Assembly (NCBI RefSeq): GCF_016785085.1
Contig: NZ_JAENHO010000006.1
Coordinates: 496,001 to 560,000, forward strand
Direction: 5' to 3'
From: Paractinoplanes lichenicola
Lineage (GTDB): Bacteria; Actinomycetota; Actinomycetes; Mycobacteriales; Micromonosporaceae
Length of the DNA stretch: 64,000 nucleotides
The notes under the pieces: generated by a model
Seen by the model: the letters and a program-made list of their open reading frames with translations, nothing else
Databases searched by the model: none
What the model was told of the DNA's origin: nothing
Made by a program: the position numbers and the translations under genes
Shown here: piece after piece, positions 42,721 through 51,094 of the stretch
How positions within the stretch are numbered: the first letter of the stretch is position 1
Layout: every line of letters starts with the position of its first letter

Positions 42721-43695
42721 ATGGCGGAGCACCGACCGACCATGAACGACGTGGCTCGCACCGCCGGCGTGAGCCTCAAGACGGTGTCCCGGGTGGTCAA
42801 CGGCGAGCCGACGGTCGCCCCCGACCTGGCCGCCCGCGTCCACGCGGCCGTCGAGTCGCTCGACTACCGCCCCCACCTGGGCGCGAGCATGCTGCGCAGA
42901 AACGACAAGCGCACCCGTACGATCGGCGTCCTGCTCGACGACGTCTCCCACCCGTTCTCGGCGGCGGTGCACCGGGCCGTCGAGGACGAGGCCCGCGCGC
43001 GCGGCGTGCACGTGCTGACCGGCAGTCTCGACCATGACCCCGTACGGGAAAGGGATCTTGCCGCCGCGTTCGCCGAGCGCCAGACCGACGGGCTCATCCT
43101 CGCCCCGACCGGCAGCAACCTGGAATCCCCCACGATGCCGGTGGTGTATGTCGACCGCCCCCCGACCGGCGCCGCGGGCGACACCGTGGTCTCGACGAAC
43201 GTCTCCGGAGCGGCTGGCGCCGTACGCCATCTGATCGCCCACGGCCACCGCCGGATCGGCTTCCTCGGCGGCGACCAGCACCTGTCCACCGCCCGCGACC
43301 GGCACCTCGGCTACCAGCGGGCACTGGGCCGGCGCGCCGGTCCCGCCGTGCACGATCTGCGCGATCCGACCGCCGCCCTCGCGGCCGCCGTGGCCATGCT
43401 GCGCGGCCCCGGCTCACCCACGGCGTTGTTCGCCGACCAGAGCTCGATGACGATCGGCGCCGTCCGCGCGCTGCACCGCCTGGGCCGCCAGCACGAGGTG
43501 GCGCTGATCGGCTTCGACGACTTCCCGTTTGCCGACCTGCTCGACCCGCCGATCACAGTGGTCGCCCAGGACCCGTCCCGCATGGGCCGCACCGCAGCGG
43601 CGGCTCTGTTCGAGCGCATCGAGGGCTACGACGGCGCCCCGCGCGAGATCCGCATCCCCACCACCCTGATCGCGCGCGGCTCGGGCGAGCTCTGA
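42721..43695 (+). CDS. LacI-family regulator of the frcBCA importer
   Basis: A 324-residue LacI-type repressor. N-terminal helix-turn-helix TMNDVARTAGVSLKTVSRVV and hinge region SMLRRNDKRTRT, followed by the sugar-binding core (IGVLLDDVSHPFSAAVHRAV, DGLILAPTGSN, PVVYVDRPPTG, RIGFLGGDQHLSTARDRHLG, VALIGFDDFPFADLLDPPIT). It is transcribed away from frcBCA and most likely controls it through GACAACGTTGTC at 42622. GGGAG lies about 8 nt before the ATG. The sugar inducer is not evident. Confidence 0.9.
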   Translation: MAEHRPTMNDVARTAGVSLKTVSRVVNGEPTVAPDLAARVHAAVESLDYRPHLGASMLRRNDKRTRTIGVLLDDVSHPFSAAVHRAVEDEARARGVHVLTGSLDHDPVRERDLAAAFAERQTDGLILAPTGSNLESPTMPVVYVDRPPTGAAGDTVVSTNVSGAAGAVRHLIAHGHRRIGFLGGDQHLSTARDRHLGYQRALGRRAGPAVHDLRDPTAALAAAVAMLRGPGSPTALFADQSSMTIGAVRALHRLGRQHEVALIGFDDFPFADLLDPPITVVAQDPSRMGRTAAAALFERIEGYDGAPREIRIPTTLIARGSGEL

Positions 43696-43700
43696 CCGCA

Positions 43701-43801
43701 GCAGATCGAACGTCGAACATCCGGCAAACCGAACACCGCAGGCTCCGCAAATCGAACGCGCCAGGCCCGCAAATCGAAAGTCAGCCTGCTCGCAGATCGA
43801 A
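43701..43801 (+). repeat. Five 22-23-bp-spaced GCARAYCGAA repeats
   Basis: GCAGATCGAA (43701), GCAAACCGAA (43724), GCAAATCGAA (43747), GCAAATCGAA (43769) and GCAGATCGAA (43792) recur at spacings of 23, 23, 22 and 23 bp, about two helical turns. The 12-13 bases between are not conserved. They fill the interval between the LacI stop and the DUF4143 gene and resemble iterons or an array of protein-binding sites on one DNA face. Confidence 0.85.
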
Positions 43802-43823
43802 ATAAGTGCAGCTAGGATGGGGT

Positions 43824-45077
43824 ATGCCCACTCGCCCGCTGATCCCACGCCATGCTGCGGCTCAAGTGAATGCCGCCCTCGCCGACACCCGAGTCGTCCT
43901 GGTCAACGGCGCGCGTCAGGCCGGCAAGAGCACCCTCGTCCGCGTCGTCGCCGGCGATCGGCTAGTCGAACGCCGCGACCTCGACCGCGAGCCGGATCGC
44001 ACCGTGGCCATCGCCGACCCCGAGGGCTTCGTCGACAGCTCAGAGTTGCTGGTGATCGACGAGATCCAGCGCGTTCCGCAACTCCTGCTGGCCATCAAGG
44101 TCTCTGTTGACGAGGACCCTCGCCCCGGGCGTTACCTCCTCACCGGCTCCTCTCAACTGTTTGGGATGATCGACGCTCCGGACACCCTTCCCGGCCGGAT
44201 GGAGACCGTTCAGCTCTGGCCGTTCTCTCAGGGCGAGATCGACGATGAGCCGGACGGGTTCATCGATGCCGTCTTCACCCTTGGTCCCCGGCTGAAGCAC
44301 ACGTCGACAGTGACCCGCGCCGACTATGCCGCCAGGATCGTCCGCGGCGGTCTTCCCGAGGCAGTGTTCCGCGACGATCCCGGACGACGTGAACAGTTCC
44401 TCGACGCGTACGTTCAGGCACTCATCGACCGTGATGTGCGGCAGCTTTCCGACATTCAGCACAAAGGCCAGCTGCGCAAGCTGGTACGGCTGCTCGCGGC
44501 AAGGTCGGCAACTATTATCTCCGCCAACTCTCTGGAGTCCGCGCTGGAGTTGAGCCGACCGACGATCGCGCGATACCTGCAGGCACTGGAAGAAACGTTC
44601 CTGATCAAACGGATCCCGGGCTGGTCCCGCAATCTCGGCCATCGAGCCACAGCCGCGCCGAAGCTGGTCTTCGTCGACTCGGGCATTCTCGCCAATGAGA
44701 TGGCGGTCGAGGCCCGGGCCTTGCTTCGCCCGGGCGCGCCGTTCGGGCCGCTGCTCGAGTCTTTCGTGCTGTCGGAGTTATGTCGCCAGCTCACCTGGTC
44801 CGGCCAGAGAGCAGAGCTGTCGCACTACCGCGATCGAGACCAGTTCGAGGTCGACGCTGTCTTGGAGAATCGTTCCGGGCAGGTTGTGGGCATCGAAGTG
44901 AAGGCCGCCTCGACGGTCAGGCAGGGAGATTTCCGCGGATTGCAACGCCTTCGCGACCGTCTCGGCGAGGACTTTGTCGCGGGCATCGTCCTCTACACCG
45001 GTGCCAACACCCTGCCGTTCGGCGACAAACTCCGCGTCATGCCGGTCAGCGCCCTGTGGCAGGTGGCCGCCCCCTGA
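43824..45077 (+). CDS. AAA+ ATPase with DUF4143 nuclease-like C-terminus
   Basis: A 417-residue ATPase of the AAA_14/DUF4143 family. Walker A NGARQAGKST (about 32-41), Walker B LLVIDEIQRV (about 74-83) and the conserved YLLTGSSQL (about 101-109). The middle part holds the DNA-binding-like helices of DUF4143 (SANSLESALELSRPTIARYL). The C-terminus has a PD-(D/E)XK-like pattern (FEVDAVLENRSGQVVGIEVK). Families like this occur on mobile or defence-linked DNA but their role is unknown. Less biased codon choice than its neighbours (for example AAC/ATC mixed with CTG, TTG, AGT) may mark acquisition. The ATG at 43824 has GGATGGGG upstream; a GTG at 43806 is an alternative. Confidence 0.88.
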   Translation: MPTRPLIPRHAAAQVNAALADTRVVLVNGARQAGKSTLVRVVAGDRLVERRDLDREPDRTVAIADPEGFVDSSELLVIDEIQRVPQLLLAIKVSVDEDPRPGRYLLTGSSQLFGMIDAPDTLPGRMETVQLWPFSQGEIDDEPDGFIDAVFTLGPRLKHTSTVTRADYAARIVRGGLPEAVFRDDPGRREQFLDAYVQALIDRDVRQLSDIQHKGQLRKLVRLLAARSATIISANSLESALELSRPTIARYLQALEETFLIKRIPGWSRNLGHRATAAPKLVFVDSGILANEMAVEARALLRPGAPFGPLLESFVLSELCRQLTWSGQRAELSHYRDRDQFEVDAVLENRSGQVVGIEVKAASTVRQGDFRGLQRLRDRLGEDFVAGIVLYTGANTLPFGDKLRVMPVSALWQVAAP

Positions 45078-45083
45078 CCGGAA

Positions 45084-45113
45084 GCGGCGCCGCGGGAGAA
45101 CCCGCGACGCCGC
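45084..45113. terminator. Bidirectional terminator hairpin
   Basis: GCGGCG-cc-GCGGG-agaa-CCCGC-ga-CGCCGC forms an 11-bp interrupted stem with a 4-nt loop between the convergent DUF4143 and beta-helix genes. Confidence 0.7.
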
Positions 45114-45130
45114 CCTCATCGGAAGATCTG

Positions 45131-47347
45131 TCACGGGAAGTTGGTGATTGTGGAGGGGACGACGTTGCTGGCTTGGGCCGGAGCGCCGATGTTGTTGACC
45201 ACGTGGTCGATGGTGCCGGCGGCCAGCGAGATCGTGAAGATGTTGTGGAGCTTGACGCCGCCGTGGGTGGGGGCCTGGAAGCCGTTCGCCGAGTGGATGG
45301 CCGGGTTGTCGAGGAAGACGGCGTAGCTGCCCATCGCCCAGGCCTCGTGCGTCTGCACGCTGTCGGCCACCTTGTAGGCCGGGTAGCCGAGCACGCCGTC
45401 GCTGCGCCACGCGGCGTTGGACGGCGGGTCGTACGGCTGCTCGTTCTGCAGGAAGTAGGTGCGGCCGCCGTTGCCGTTCCAGAGCACCTCGGTCTTCTGG
45501 TAGTGCTCGACGAACAGGCCGTACGCCGTCACGTTGTTGCCGTTGACGATCAGGCCGCTGTCGGCCGTGTTGACCGTCCAGCCGTAGGTGCCGGCGTTGC
45601 CGTGGTCGGCGCGCCAGGCCCAGATGTGGTCGATGATCACGTTGTTGCTGTTGACCAGCAGGCTGTTGGTGGCCTTGCCGGCGATGTAGCCACCGATCCG
45701 GAAGAACACGTCCTGCACCGTCGACGGGTTGGCGGCGTGGTTGGCCGACGACCCGGCAGCCCCCATGACCAGCAGGTTCGACGAGTTGGTGGTGCCCGCG
45801 TCGAACAGCACGCCGGCGATCTTGACGCCGTCCACGTCGGCCACCTGCATCGCGGTGACGCCGTTGTCCGGGATGATCGTCGCGTAGCCGAGGCCGAGCA
45901 CCACGGTGTTGGCCCGGTTCACGTTGATCGTCTGGTTGACGTGGTAGATGCCGGGCTGGAAGATCAGGTTGAGGCCCTGCGCGAGCGCCTGGTTGATCCG
46001 CGCGGCGGTGTCACCGGGCTTGGCCACGTAGAACTGGCTGAGCGGGATGCTCGAGCCCGGGGTGTTGCCGTTGACCCAGGTCGCGCCCGAGGTGTTGGTG
46101 CGCAGATTCGGCACGAAGACCGCGTAGTCGCCGCCGCTCTGATAGAGGTACGGCTTCTCGCGGATCACCGGGGTCTGCCCGATCACCGTGTACGGCGGGT
46201 TGGGGTAGCTGGCCGCGGGAGCGCCCTGCACGCCGACGAAGGTCTGGTTCCACACCGCGTTGGTGTTCGAGCCGATCTGGCTGTCGCGGGTGAACCACTG
46301 CTGCTGCGAGTACTGCCCCTCGCTGCCGCTGATCCGGGAGTCCGAGATGTAACCGCCGGACGCCCAGCCGTATCCGTTGGGGGCCAGGTTGAGGTTGCCG
46401 TGGATGTCCATGCGGCGGAACGGGGCGGCCTGCGAGACGGCCCAGCGGTTGGTGCCGTTAACCGGATAGACCGACACGTTCTCGGTGCTGCGCCAGAAGT
46501 TCTGGGTCGCGTTGCCCTGGAACCAGCCGGCGTCGACGGTGATGTCACCGTTGATCCGCACGTCCTGCGGGTTCTGCCCGAGGCCGACGATCGACGTGTA
46601 GAAGCCGACCTGGATGTTCAGTCCGTTGTAGGTGCCCGGCTTGAACGCGAGCACATAGCGCCCGGTGCCGAACTGCGCGCTCTCCTGCTGCGCGAAGATC
46701 TGGTCGGCCCGCGCCTGGATGCTGGCGCTCGACATCGACGGGTCGAAGACGACCACGTTGGCGCCGAGGCTGCCGCCGCCCGGGATCGGGTCGCCGGTGA
46801 CCGGCGGGGTGGTCGGGGGCGTGGTCGGGGTGCCGCCGAAGACCTTGAACTCCCACAGCGAGTAGCCGTAGCCGGTGGTGCGCTGGGTGCCGTACATGCG
46901 CACGTACCGGCCGGTGCCGCTGACCGTGAGGTTCTGGTTGCCGCCGGTGGCCGTGGTCGTCGAGTAAATGCTGGTCCACGTGCTGGCGTTGTCCGAGACC
47001 TGGATCTGGAAGGCCTTGGCCGCGGCCGTCTCCCAGTTCAGCTCGACCCGGCTGATCGCCTGCGAGCTGCCCAGGTCGACCTGCAGCCACTGCGGGTCGC
47101 TGAACGCCGACGCCCAGCGGGTGCCGGCGTTACCGTCGACGGCCTCGGAGGCGAGGTAGGCGCCGGCCGCCTCGGTGGACGACGCGGTGGCCGGTTTGCC
47201 TTGCGAGAGCAGGGTTTCCGCGGCGCTGGCGCCGATGGCGGTGACCGCGGCATAACCCGCGACGACGGTGGCGATGAGACCGCTGACCGCGGCCAATCGC
47301 CAGGGGGAGCGCCTCCGCTCGGGTGCGGAGGAGATGGGGATGGTCAT
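45131..47347 (-). CDS. Secreted discoidin/CBM32 plus parallel beta-helix protein
   Basis: A 738-residue secreted protein. A long signal peptide (hydrophobic core WRLAAVSGLIATVVAGYAAV) precedes an F5/8 type C (discoidin/CBM32) carbohydrate-binding domain at about 45-180 (RWASAFSDPQWLQVDLGSSQ, GYGYSLWEFKVFGG). A Thr-Pro linker (TPTTPPTTPPVTG) leads to a large C-terminal region (about 210-738) with two series of short beta rungs. It is like the pectate-lyase/GH55-type right-handed beta-helices (FKPGTYNGLNIQVGFYTSIV, YHVNQTINVNRANTVVLGLG, NVIIDHIWAWRADHGN). It probably attacks or binds a polysaccharide such as a beta-glucan; the glycosidase residues were not identified. AAGGAG lies before the ATG at 47347. 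Three palindromes mark its upstream region. Confidence 0.85.
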   Translation of the reverse strand: MTIPISSAPERRRSPWRLAAVSGLIATVVAGYAAVTAIGASAAETLLSQGKPATASSTEAAGAYLASEAVDGNAGTRWASAFSDPQWLQVDLGSSQAISRVELNWETAAAKAFQIQVSDNASTWTSIYSTTTATGGNQNLTVSGTGRYVRMYGTQRTTGYGYSLWEFKVFGGTPTTPPTTPPVTGDPIPGGGSLGANVVVFDPSMSSASIQARADQIFAQQESAQFGTGRYVLAFKPGTYNGLNIQVGFYTSIVGLGQNPQDVRINGDITVDAGWFQGNATQNFWRSTENVSVYPVNGTNRWAVSQAAPFRRMDIHGNLNLAPNGYGWASGGYISDSRISGSEGQYSQQQWFTRDSQIGSNTNAVWNQTFVGVQGAPAASYPNPPYTVIGQTPVIREKPYLYQSGGDYAVFVPNLRTNTSGATWVNGNTPGSSIPLSQFYVAKPGDTAARINQALAQGLNLIFQPGIYHVNQTINVNRANTVVLGLGYATIIPDNGVTAMQVADVDGVKIAGVLFDAGTTNSSNLLVMGAAGSSANHAANPSTVQDVFFRIGGYIAGKATNSLLVNSNNVIIDHIWAWRADHGNAGTYGWTVNTADSGLIVNGNNVTAYGLFVEHYQKTEVLWNGNGGRTYFLQNEQPYDPPSNAAWRSDGVLGYPAYKVADSVQTHEAWAMGSYAVFLDNPAIHSANGFQAPTHGGVKLHNIFTISLAAGTIDHVVNNIGAPAQASNVVPSTITNFP

Positions 47348-47368
47348 TGCTTCTCCTTGGGCGGGGAT

Positions 47369-47389
47369 GCGCAAGGGGGACTCTTGCGC
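47369..47389 (-). repeat. Inverted repeat in the leader of the beta-helix gene
   Basis: GCGCAAG (47369-47375) and CTTGCGC (47383-47389) form a perfect 7-bp stem with a 7-nt loop, about 22 nt upstream of the start codon. Confidence 0.5.
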
Positions 47390-47422
47390 CCTAGGGAAGG
47401 CCGGACTCTCCTCGGGGTGATT

Positions 47423-47436
47423 GGAGAGCGCTCCCC
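47423..47436 (-). promoter_or_regulatory. CebR-like operator
   Basis: GGAGAGCGCTCCCC matches 11 of 14 positions of the actinobacterial CebR/LacI cellulose-utilisation box TGGGAGCGCTCCCA. It lies 76 bp upstream of the secreted beta-helix protein, a plausible target. Confidence 0.6.
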
Positions 47437-47484
47437 CGCGATCGACGCTATGGACGCGTTCATCAGCTGTCCATAGATGAACAC

Positions 47485-47627
47485 GGTTCCGGAACCTGGC
47501 CGGCCTTGTGCCCGACACATCCGGCTGAGCGCTGCCCCTTCGGGCAAAAGGCCAGTTCAGACCCGTACGTCGAATGCCCGTTCACCCCTGGGAGGGCTCG
47601 ATAACGAAGACCTCGGAACCGGTTCCG
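47485..47627. promoter_or_regulatory. Two related perfect palindromes, GGTTCCGGAACC and CGGAACCGGTTCCG
   Basis: A 12-bp palindrome GGTTCCGGAACC at 47485-47496 and a 14-bp palindrome CGGAACCGGTTCCG at 47614-47627 use the same half-site GGTTCC/GGAACC in opposite order. They lie 118 bp apart in the 341-bp gap between the beta-helix gene and the phosphoesterase gene. Besides these, the CebR-like box and the leader hairpin, I see nothing else in the gap except a -10 for the phosphoesterase gene. Confidence 0.6.
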
Positions 47628-47688
47628 TCACGCCTTGATTAAACACTCGAACCCGTCATTTCGGTTGATCTTCGCCTAGGCTGGCCGG

Positions 47689-48180
47689 GTGCGTCTGGTC
47701 CTCACGAGCGACACCCACCTGCCCAAACGGGCCCGCGATCTGCCGGCTCCACTGTGGGCGGCCATCGACGCGGCCGACGTCGTCATCCACGCCGGCGACT
47801 GGGTCGACGAGGCCGCCCTCGACGCGTTCGAGGCCCGCTCGGCCCGGCTGATCGCCTGCTACGGCAACAACGACGGCCCCGACCTGCGGGCCCGGCTGCC
47901 CGAGATCGCGTACGCCGACCTGGCCGACCTGCGCCTGGCGGTGATCCACGAGACCGGCCAGTCGACCGGCCGCACCGAGCGCATGGCGGCCCGCTTCCCC
48001 GACGTTGACCTGCTCGTCTTCGGCCACTCCCACATCCCCTGGGACACGACCGCCGCCTCCGGCTTGCGCCTGCTCAACCCCGGCTCGCCCACCGACCGCC
48101 GGCGCCAGCCGCACCGCACCTATCAGACCGCCGAGATCCGCGACGGCGCATTGACGGACGTACGGCTGATAGCGCTCTAG
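47689..48180 (+). CDS. YfcE-like metallophosphoesterase
   Basis: A 163-residue phosphodiesterase-like protein of the calcineurin-fold family. It has the full motif series for a two-metal centre: LTSDTHLP (D-x-H), IHAGDWVD (GD), YGNNDGP (GNxD), VIHET and VFGHSHIPW (GHxH). The short length matches the YfcE/MJ0936 group. Substrate is unknown; phosphodiesters of small molecules are usual. TAGGCT (47677-47682) lies 6 nt before the GTG with no Shine-Dalgarno sequence, so the transcript is probably leaderless. Confidence 0.9.
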   Translation: MRLVLTSDTHLPKRARDLPAPLWAAIDAADVVIHAGDWVDEAALDAFEARSARLIACYGNNDGPDLRARLPEIAYADLADLRLAVIHETGQSTGRTERMAARFPDVDLLVFGHSHIPWDTTAASGLRLLNPGSPTDRRRQPHRTYQTAEIRDGALTDVRLIAL

Positions 48181-48299
48181 GGCCCGCGTCTGTCAATATC
48201 ATCTCCCCTTCGATGAAGGTGCAACGTTTTCGCGTCCTGCTACGTCTCTATAGGCAGGCCCCGGACGGCGCCGGTCGGCATCCCTCGAATGTGAGAGTC

Positions 48300-49532
48300 A
48301 TGATTCAGCGACGCAAGGTGATCATTGGCGCCATCGGGGTGGCCGCGGCGACCGCGGCCGCCGGCTGTTCCGGCAACGGCAAGGGCAACGGCGGGGGCTC
48401 GAACTGGGTCGGGACGGCCGATGACGGCAAGCAGCCGGTCGCCGCGCCGGTCAAGCTGACGGTCACCCCGGCGAACGGGAAGACCGGGGCGTCGCCGGTC
48501 AAGCCGATCGTCGTCAGCGCCGCCGACGGCAAGCTCGAGTCGGTCGTCGTCACCGCCGGCCAGGCCAAGATCGCCGGCGCGATGCAGGAGGACGGCACCT
48601 GGCAGTCGACGGGTGCCCTCGCGTACGGGCGCAAATACACGGTCACCGTCACCGCCGCCGACAGTGCGGGCGTGACGACCACCGAGAAGAGCAGCTTCAC
48701 CACGCTCAAGCCGGAGAAGACGGCCACGGTCACCTTCCAGGCCAACGCGATGGTCGCGCTCAAGTCGGGCAAGACGTACGGGGCCGGGCAGCCGGTGATC
48801 GTCCGGTTCAGCAAGGCCGTCAACAAGAACGCGGCCGAGAAGGCGATCGAGATCAAGACCTCGCCGTCGGTGCCGGGCAAGTTCTACTGGCGCGACGACA
48901 AGACCGTGCACTGGCGGCCCGCGAAATACTGGGCCGCCGGCACGAAGGTCGAGGTCAACGTCAAGGCGTTCGGCGTCCAGCTCGGCAAGACCACGTACGG
49001 GGCCAAGGACGCGTCGACCGAGTTCCGGATCGGCCGGCAACTGATCGCGATCAGCGACAACCGCACCCACATGACGAAGGTCTACATCGACGGCAAGCTC
49101 GTCCGCACGATGAAGAGCAGCCTCGGCAAGGGCGGCGGCACGACCGGGGCCAACGGCGAGAGCATCAACTACTGGACGGCCGGCGGCCCGCACGTCGTGC
49201 TGGGCAAGAAGCGCAAGCACACCATGAGCTCGGCGACCTACGGCGTGACCGACCCGAAGGACCCGAACTACTACGTGTCGGAGAACATCGAGTTCTGCAC
49301 GCGCATCACCTACTCCGGCGAATATCTGCACGCCGCCCCGTGGAACGGCTCGCTGGGCCGCGCCAACAAGTCGCACGGCTGCATCAACCTGAGCACCGCC
49401 GACGCCAAGTGGGTCTACAACAACTTCCTGATCGGCGACGTCGTCGACGTCACGAACAGCCCGCGCAAGCTGCCGATCTGGAACGGCCTCGGCGACTGGA
49501 CGGTCTCGTTCGACAAGTACGGCCGCGACTAG
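48300..49532 (+). CDS. L,D-transpeptidase lipoprotein
   Basis: A 410-residue lipoprotein. The twin-basic signal (MIQRRKVIIGAIGVAAATAA) ends in lipobox AAGC. Two Ig-like domains follow (about 50-150 and 152-255; one starts TVTFQANAMVALKSG), then a YkuD catalytic domain with HAAPWNGSLGRANKSHGCINLS holding the catalytic Cys near residue 363. These enzymes make 3-3 cross-links in peptidoglycan in actinobacteria. The ATG at 48300 starts the signal peptide; the longer frame to 48213 would bury it. A short terminal part (NGLGDWTVSFDKYGRD) matches related enzymes. The stop overlaps that of a convergent small membrane-protein gene. Confidence 0.92.
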   Translation: MIQRRKVIIGAIGVAAATAAAGCSGNGKGNGGGSNWVGTADDGKQPVAAPVKLTVTPANGKTGASPVKPIVVSAADGKLESVVVTAGQAKIAGAMQEDGTWQSTGALAYGRKYTVTVTAADSAGVTTTEKSSFTTLKPEKTATVTFQANAMVALKSGKTYGAGQPVIVRFSKAVNKNAAEKAIEIKTSPSVPGKFYWRDDKTVHWRPAKYWAAGTKVEVNVKAFGVQLGKTTYGAKDASTEFRIGRQLIAISDNRTHMTKVYIDGKLVRTMKSSLGKGGGTTGANGESINYWTAGGPHVVLGKKRKHTMSSATYGVTDPKDPNYYVSENIEFCTRITYSGEYLHAAPWNGSLGRANKSHGCINLSTADAKWVYNNFLIGDVVDVTNSPRKLPIWNGLGDWTVSFDKYGRD

Positions 49533-49888
49533 CTCGCTTTCCGCCTGCGCAGGGCGAGCAGCCCGAAGGCCATCGCCGCCACCACGCCGGCCAGCTGAAT
49601 CGCCTGGCCGGCCAACACCGTGCCACCGGCGTCCCCGGTCAGGTTGCCGATCCCGGTCGGGCTGATGAGAAACCCGGCCACGATGAACGCACCCAGCGCC
49701 ACCGCCACGATCGGCGCCCACCGCCACGGCGCCACCGCCACGAAGGCCGCCCCCACCAGCAAAATCACCATCCCCGGCGGCACCGCGACCGGAAACTCGA
49801 CCCCACCCGCCCACAACAACCCGATCCCGGCCGCCCCCACCACCAGCCCCACCACCGAAGCCGCCCGCAACACCCGCACCGAACCCAT
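49529..49888 (-). CDS. Small four-span membrane protein
   Basis: A 119-residue protein with four predicted membrane segments (about 6-27, 34-53, 56-75 and 88-110) and the tail RRRKAS. No charged residue suggests a transport function and no family is recognised. GGGGAGGGG lies just before the ATG at 49888; longer frames to 50242 enter the toxin-antitoxin promoter. Its stop overlaps the L,D-transpeptidase stop by 4 bp, tail to tail. Confidence 0.72.
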   Translation of the reverse strand: MGSVRVLRAASVVGLVVGAAGIGLLWAGGVEFPVAVPPGMVILLVGAAFVAVAPWRWAPIVAVALGAFIVAGFLISPTGIGNLTGDAGGTVLAGQAIQLAGVVAAMAFGLLALRRRKAS

Positions 49889-50035
49889 AACCCCTCCCCA
49901 ACTCGCCATCCGCCCTACGCGCCCATGCTCCGACGACATGACCCCAACTTCGTCCGTCGAGGGGCGGCTCTCCCCGTACGCGAAGTGACGTATGGCGCTC
50001 CCCCGCCCAGCTCTGACAGCAGCGCTAGACTCGGT

Positions 50036-50071
50036 GCAGTTGATGCAGTTAGAGCAGTTGGAGCAGCTGAT
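50036..50071 (+). repeat. Four tandem 9-bp repeats before the antitoxin gene
   Basis: GCAGTTGAT, GCAGTTAGA, GCAGTTGGA and GCAGCTGAT follow each other without gaps. They lie just after a -10-like TAGACT (50026-50031) and up to the ATG of the antitoxin, and the third unit supplies the Shine-Dalgarno GGAG. They could be binding sites for autoregulation by the antitoxin. Confidence 0.8.
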
Positions 50072-50456
50072 GAGTGATCTTCTGACACGTGACGCTGGTG
50101 CTCTCCACCGTGCGCTCGACAACTCCGGCGACGAAGTGCAGGTCGAGTTGTCACGAGAGACGGCAGAGCTGGTTTCCCGCTGGATCGACGCACGGGCGCG
50201 CGGCGAGGAGGTTCTCGTCTCCCCGGGCAAGGCCGAAGTCACCCCGACCGAGGCCGCGGTGCTGCTGGGGATGTCACGACCTCAGGTTCGTAAGCTCATG
50301 GACCGTGGCCTGCTGGGCTTCCGCAAGGTCGGCTCACACCACCGCATCCGCGTCTCCTCGATCAGGGAGTTCCTGGAGTCAGAGCGCCCACGGCGGCGCG
50401 AGGCGCTGGCCGACTTGGCCGCGCTGCAGGACGAGCTTGGCCTGACAAGTGACTGA
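50070..50456 (+). CDS. Antitoxin with excisionase-type DNA-binding helix
   Basis: A 128-residue protein. The C-terminal half has an excisionase/MerR-like helix-turn-helix (VTPTEAAVLLGMSRPQVRKL, MDRGLLGFRKVGSHHRIRVS) and a charged tail. The N-terminal part (MSDLLTRDAGALHRALDNSG) could bind the toxin. The ATG at 50070 follows GGAG at 7 nt; an upstream ATG at 49992 would translate the 9-bp repeats. It overlaps the PIN toxin gene by 8 nt. Such pairs, with an excisionase-like antitoxin and a PIN toxin, are common in actinobacteria. Confidence 0.85.
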   Translation: MSDLLTRDAGALHRALDNSGDEVQVELSRETAELVSRWIDARARGEEVLVSPGKAEVTPTEAAVLLGMSRPQVRKLMDRGLLGFRKVGSHHRIRVSSIREFLESERPRRREALADLAALQDELGLTSD

Positions 50457-51072
50457 CAGCCCGCGCGAGGTGAGCCACGAGTCAGATCTCGTTCGCGTCG
50501 TTCTCGCCGATGCGAACGTCCTGTACTCCCGCGTCTTACGCGATTACCTGCTCTACGCGGCCGATCAAGAGATCATCGCTATTACTTGGAGCCCGCAGAT
50601 TTTGGCGGAGGTCACCGAGCACCTCGAAATCAATGTCCCTGGCTTCGACTCTGTGGCTGGTCAGCGGCTCGTGCACGCGATGAACCGGGCTTTTCCCTAC
50701 GCCGAGATCGAGCCGAGCGACGAGCACTGGCGAATGCTGGACGAGGCACTGGCCGGAGTCGCGCTTCCCGATGAAGGGGACCGCCACGTGCTGGCCGCCG
50801 CCCTCGCCGCGGAGGCCACGGTGCTGTGCACCTCCAACATCAGGGATTTTCCGACCGGGGTGATGCGGATCCTTGATGTCGAAGCTTTGACGCCTGATCA
50901 ATTGCTCGGTCGTCTCATCACCGAGTACCAGCCGGAAATGTTCTCGGCCCACCGTACGGCGGTCACGTCGTTGAAGGGCGCGACCGACAGATCGACAATC
51001 GATGCCCTGAGCCGGGCGGGTGCTCCGGCAAGCGCTGATCTGATGAGTCGTCTTCTCGGCCTTCAGCCCTGA
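50449..51072 (+). CDS. PIN-domain toxin
   Basis: A 207-residue PIN-domain protein, probably an RNase. The acidic catalytic pattern is seen: VVLADANVLYSR (D), WSPQILAEVTEHL (E), LPDEGDRHVLAAALAAEATV (D) and TSNIRDFP (D). It is longer than typical VapC (about 130-140) because of about 60 extra C-terminal residues (ITEYQPEMFSAHRTAVTSLK), as in the subgroup that pairs with excisionase-like antitoxins. The GTG at 50449 overlaps the antitoxin stop; a GTG at 50470 is an alternative. Toxicity would come from RNA cleavage. Confidence 0.86.
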   Translation: MTDSPREVSHESDLVRVVLADANVLYSRVLRDYLLYAADQEIIAITWSPQILAEVTEHLEINVPGFDSVAGQRLVHAMNRAFPYAEIEPSDEHWRMLDEALAGVALPDEGDRHVLAAALAAEATVLCTSNIRDFPTGVMRILDVEALTPDQLLGRLITEYQPEMFSAHRTAVTSLKGATDRSTIDALSRAGAPASADLMSRLLGLQP

Positions 51073-51094
51073 CGACCATGCCGGTAGCCATACG

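Noticed and set aside
43701..43801. Regular repeats as a CRISPR array
   Set aside because: The conserved unit is only 10 bp, the gaps are 12-13 bp, and no cas gene is present.
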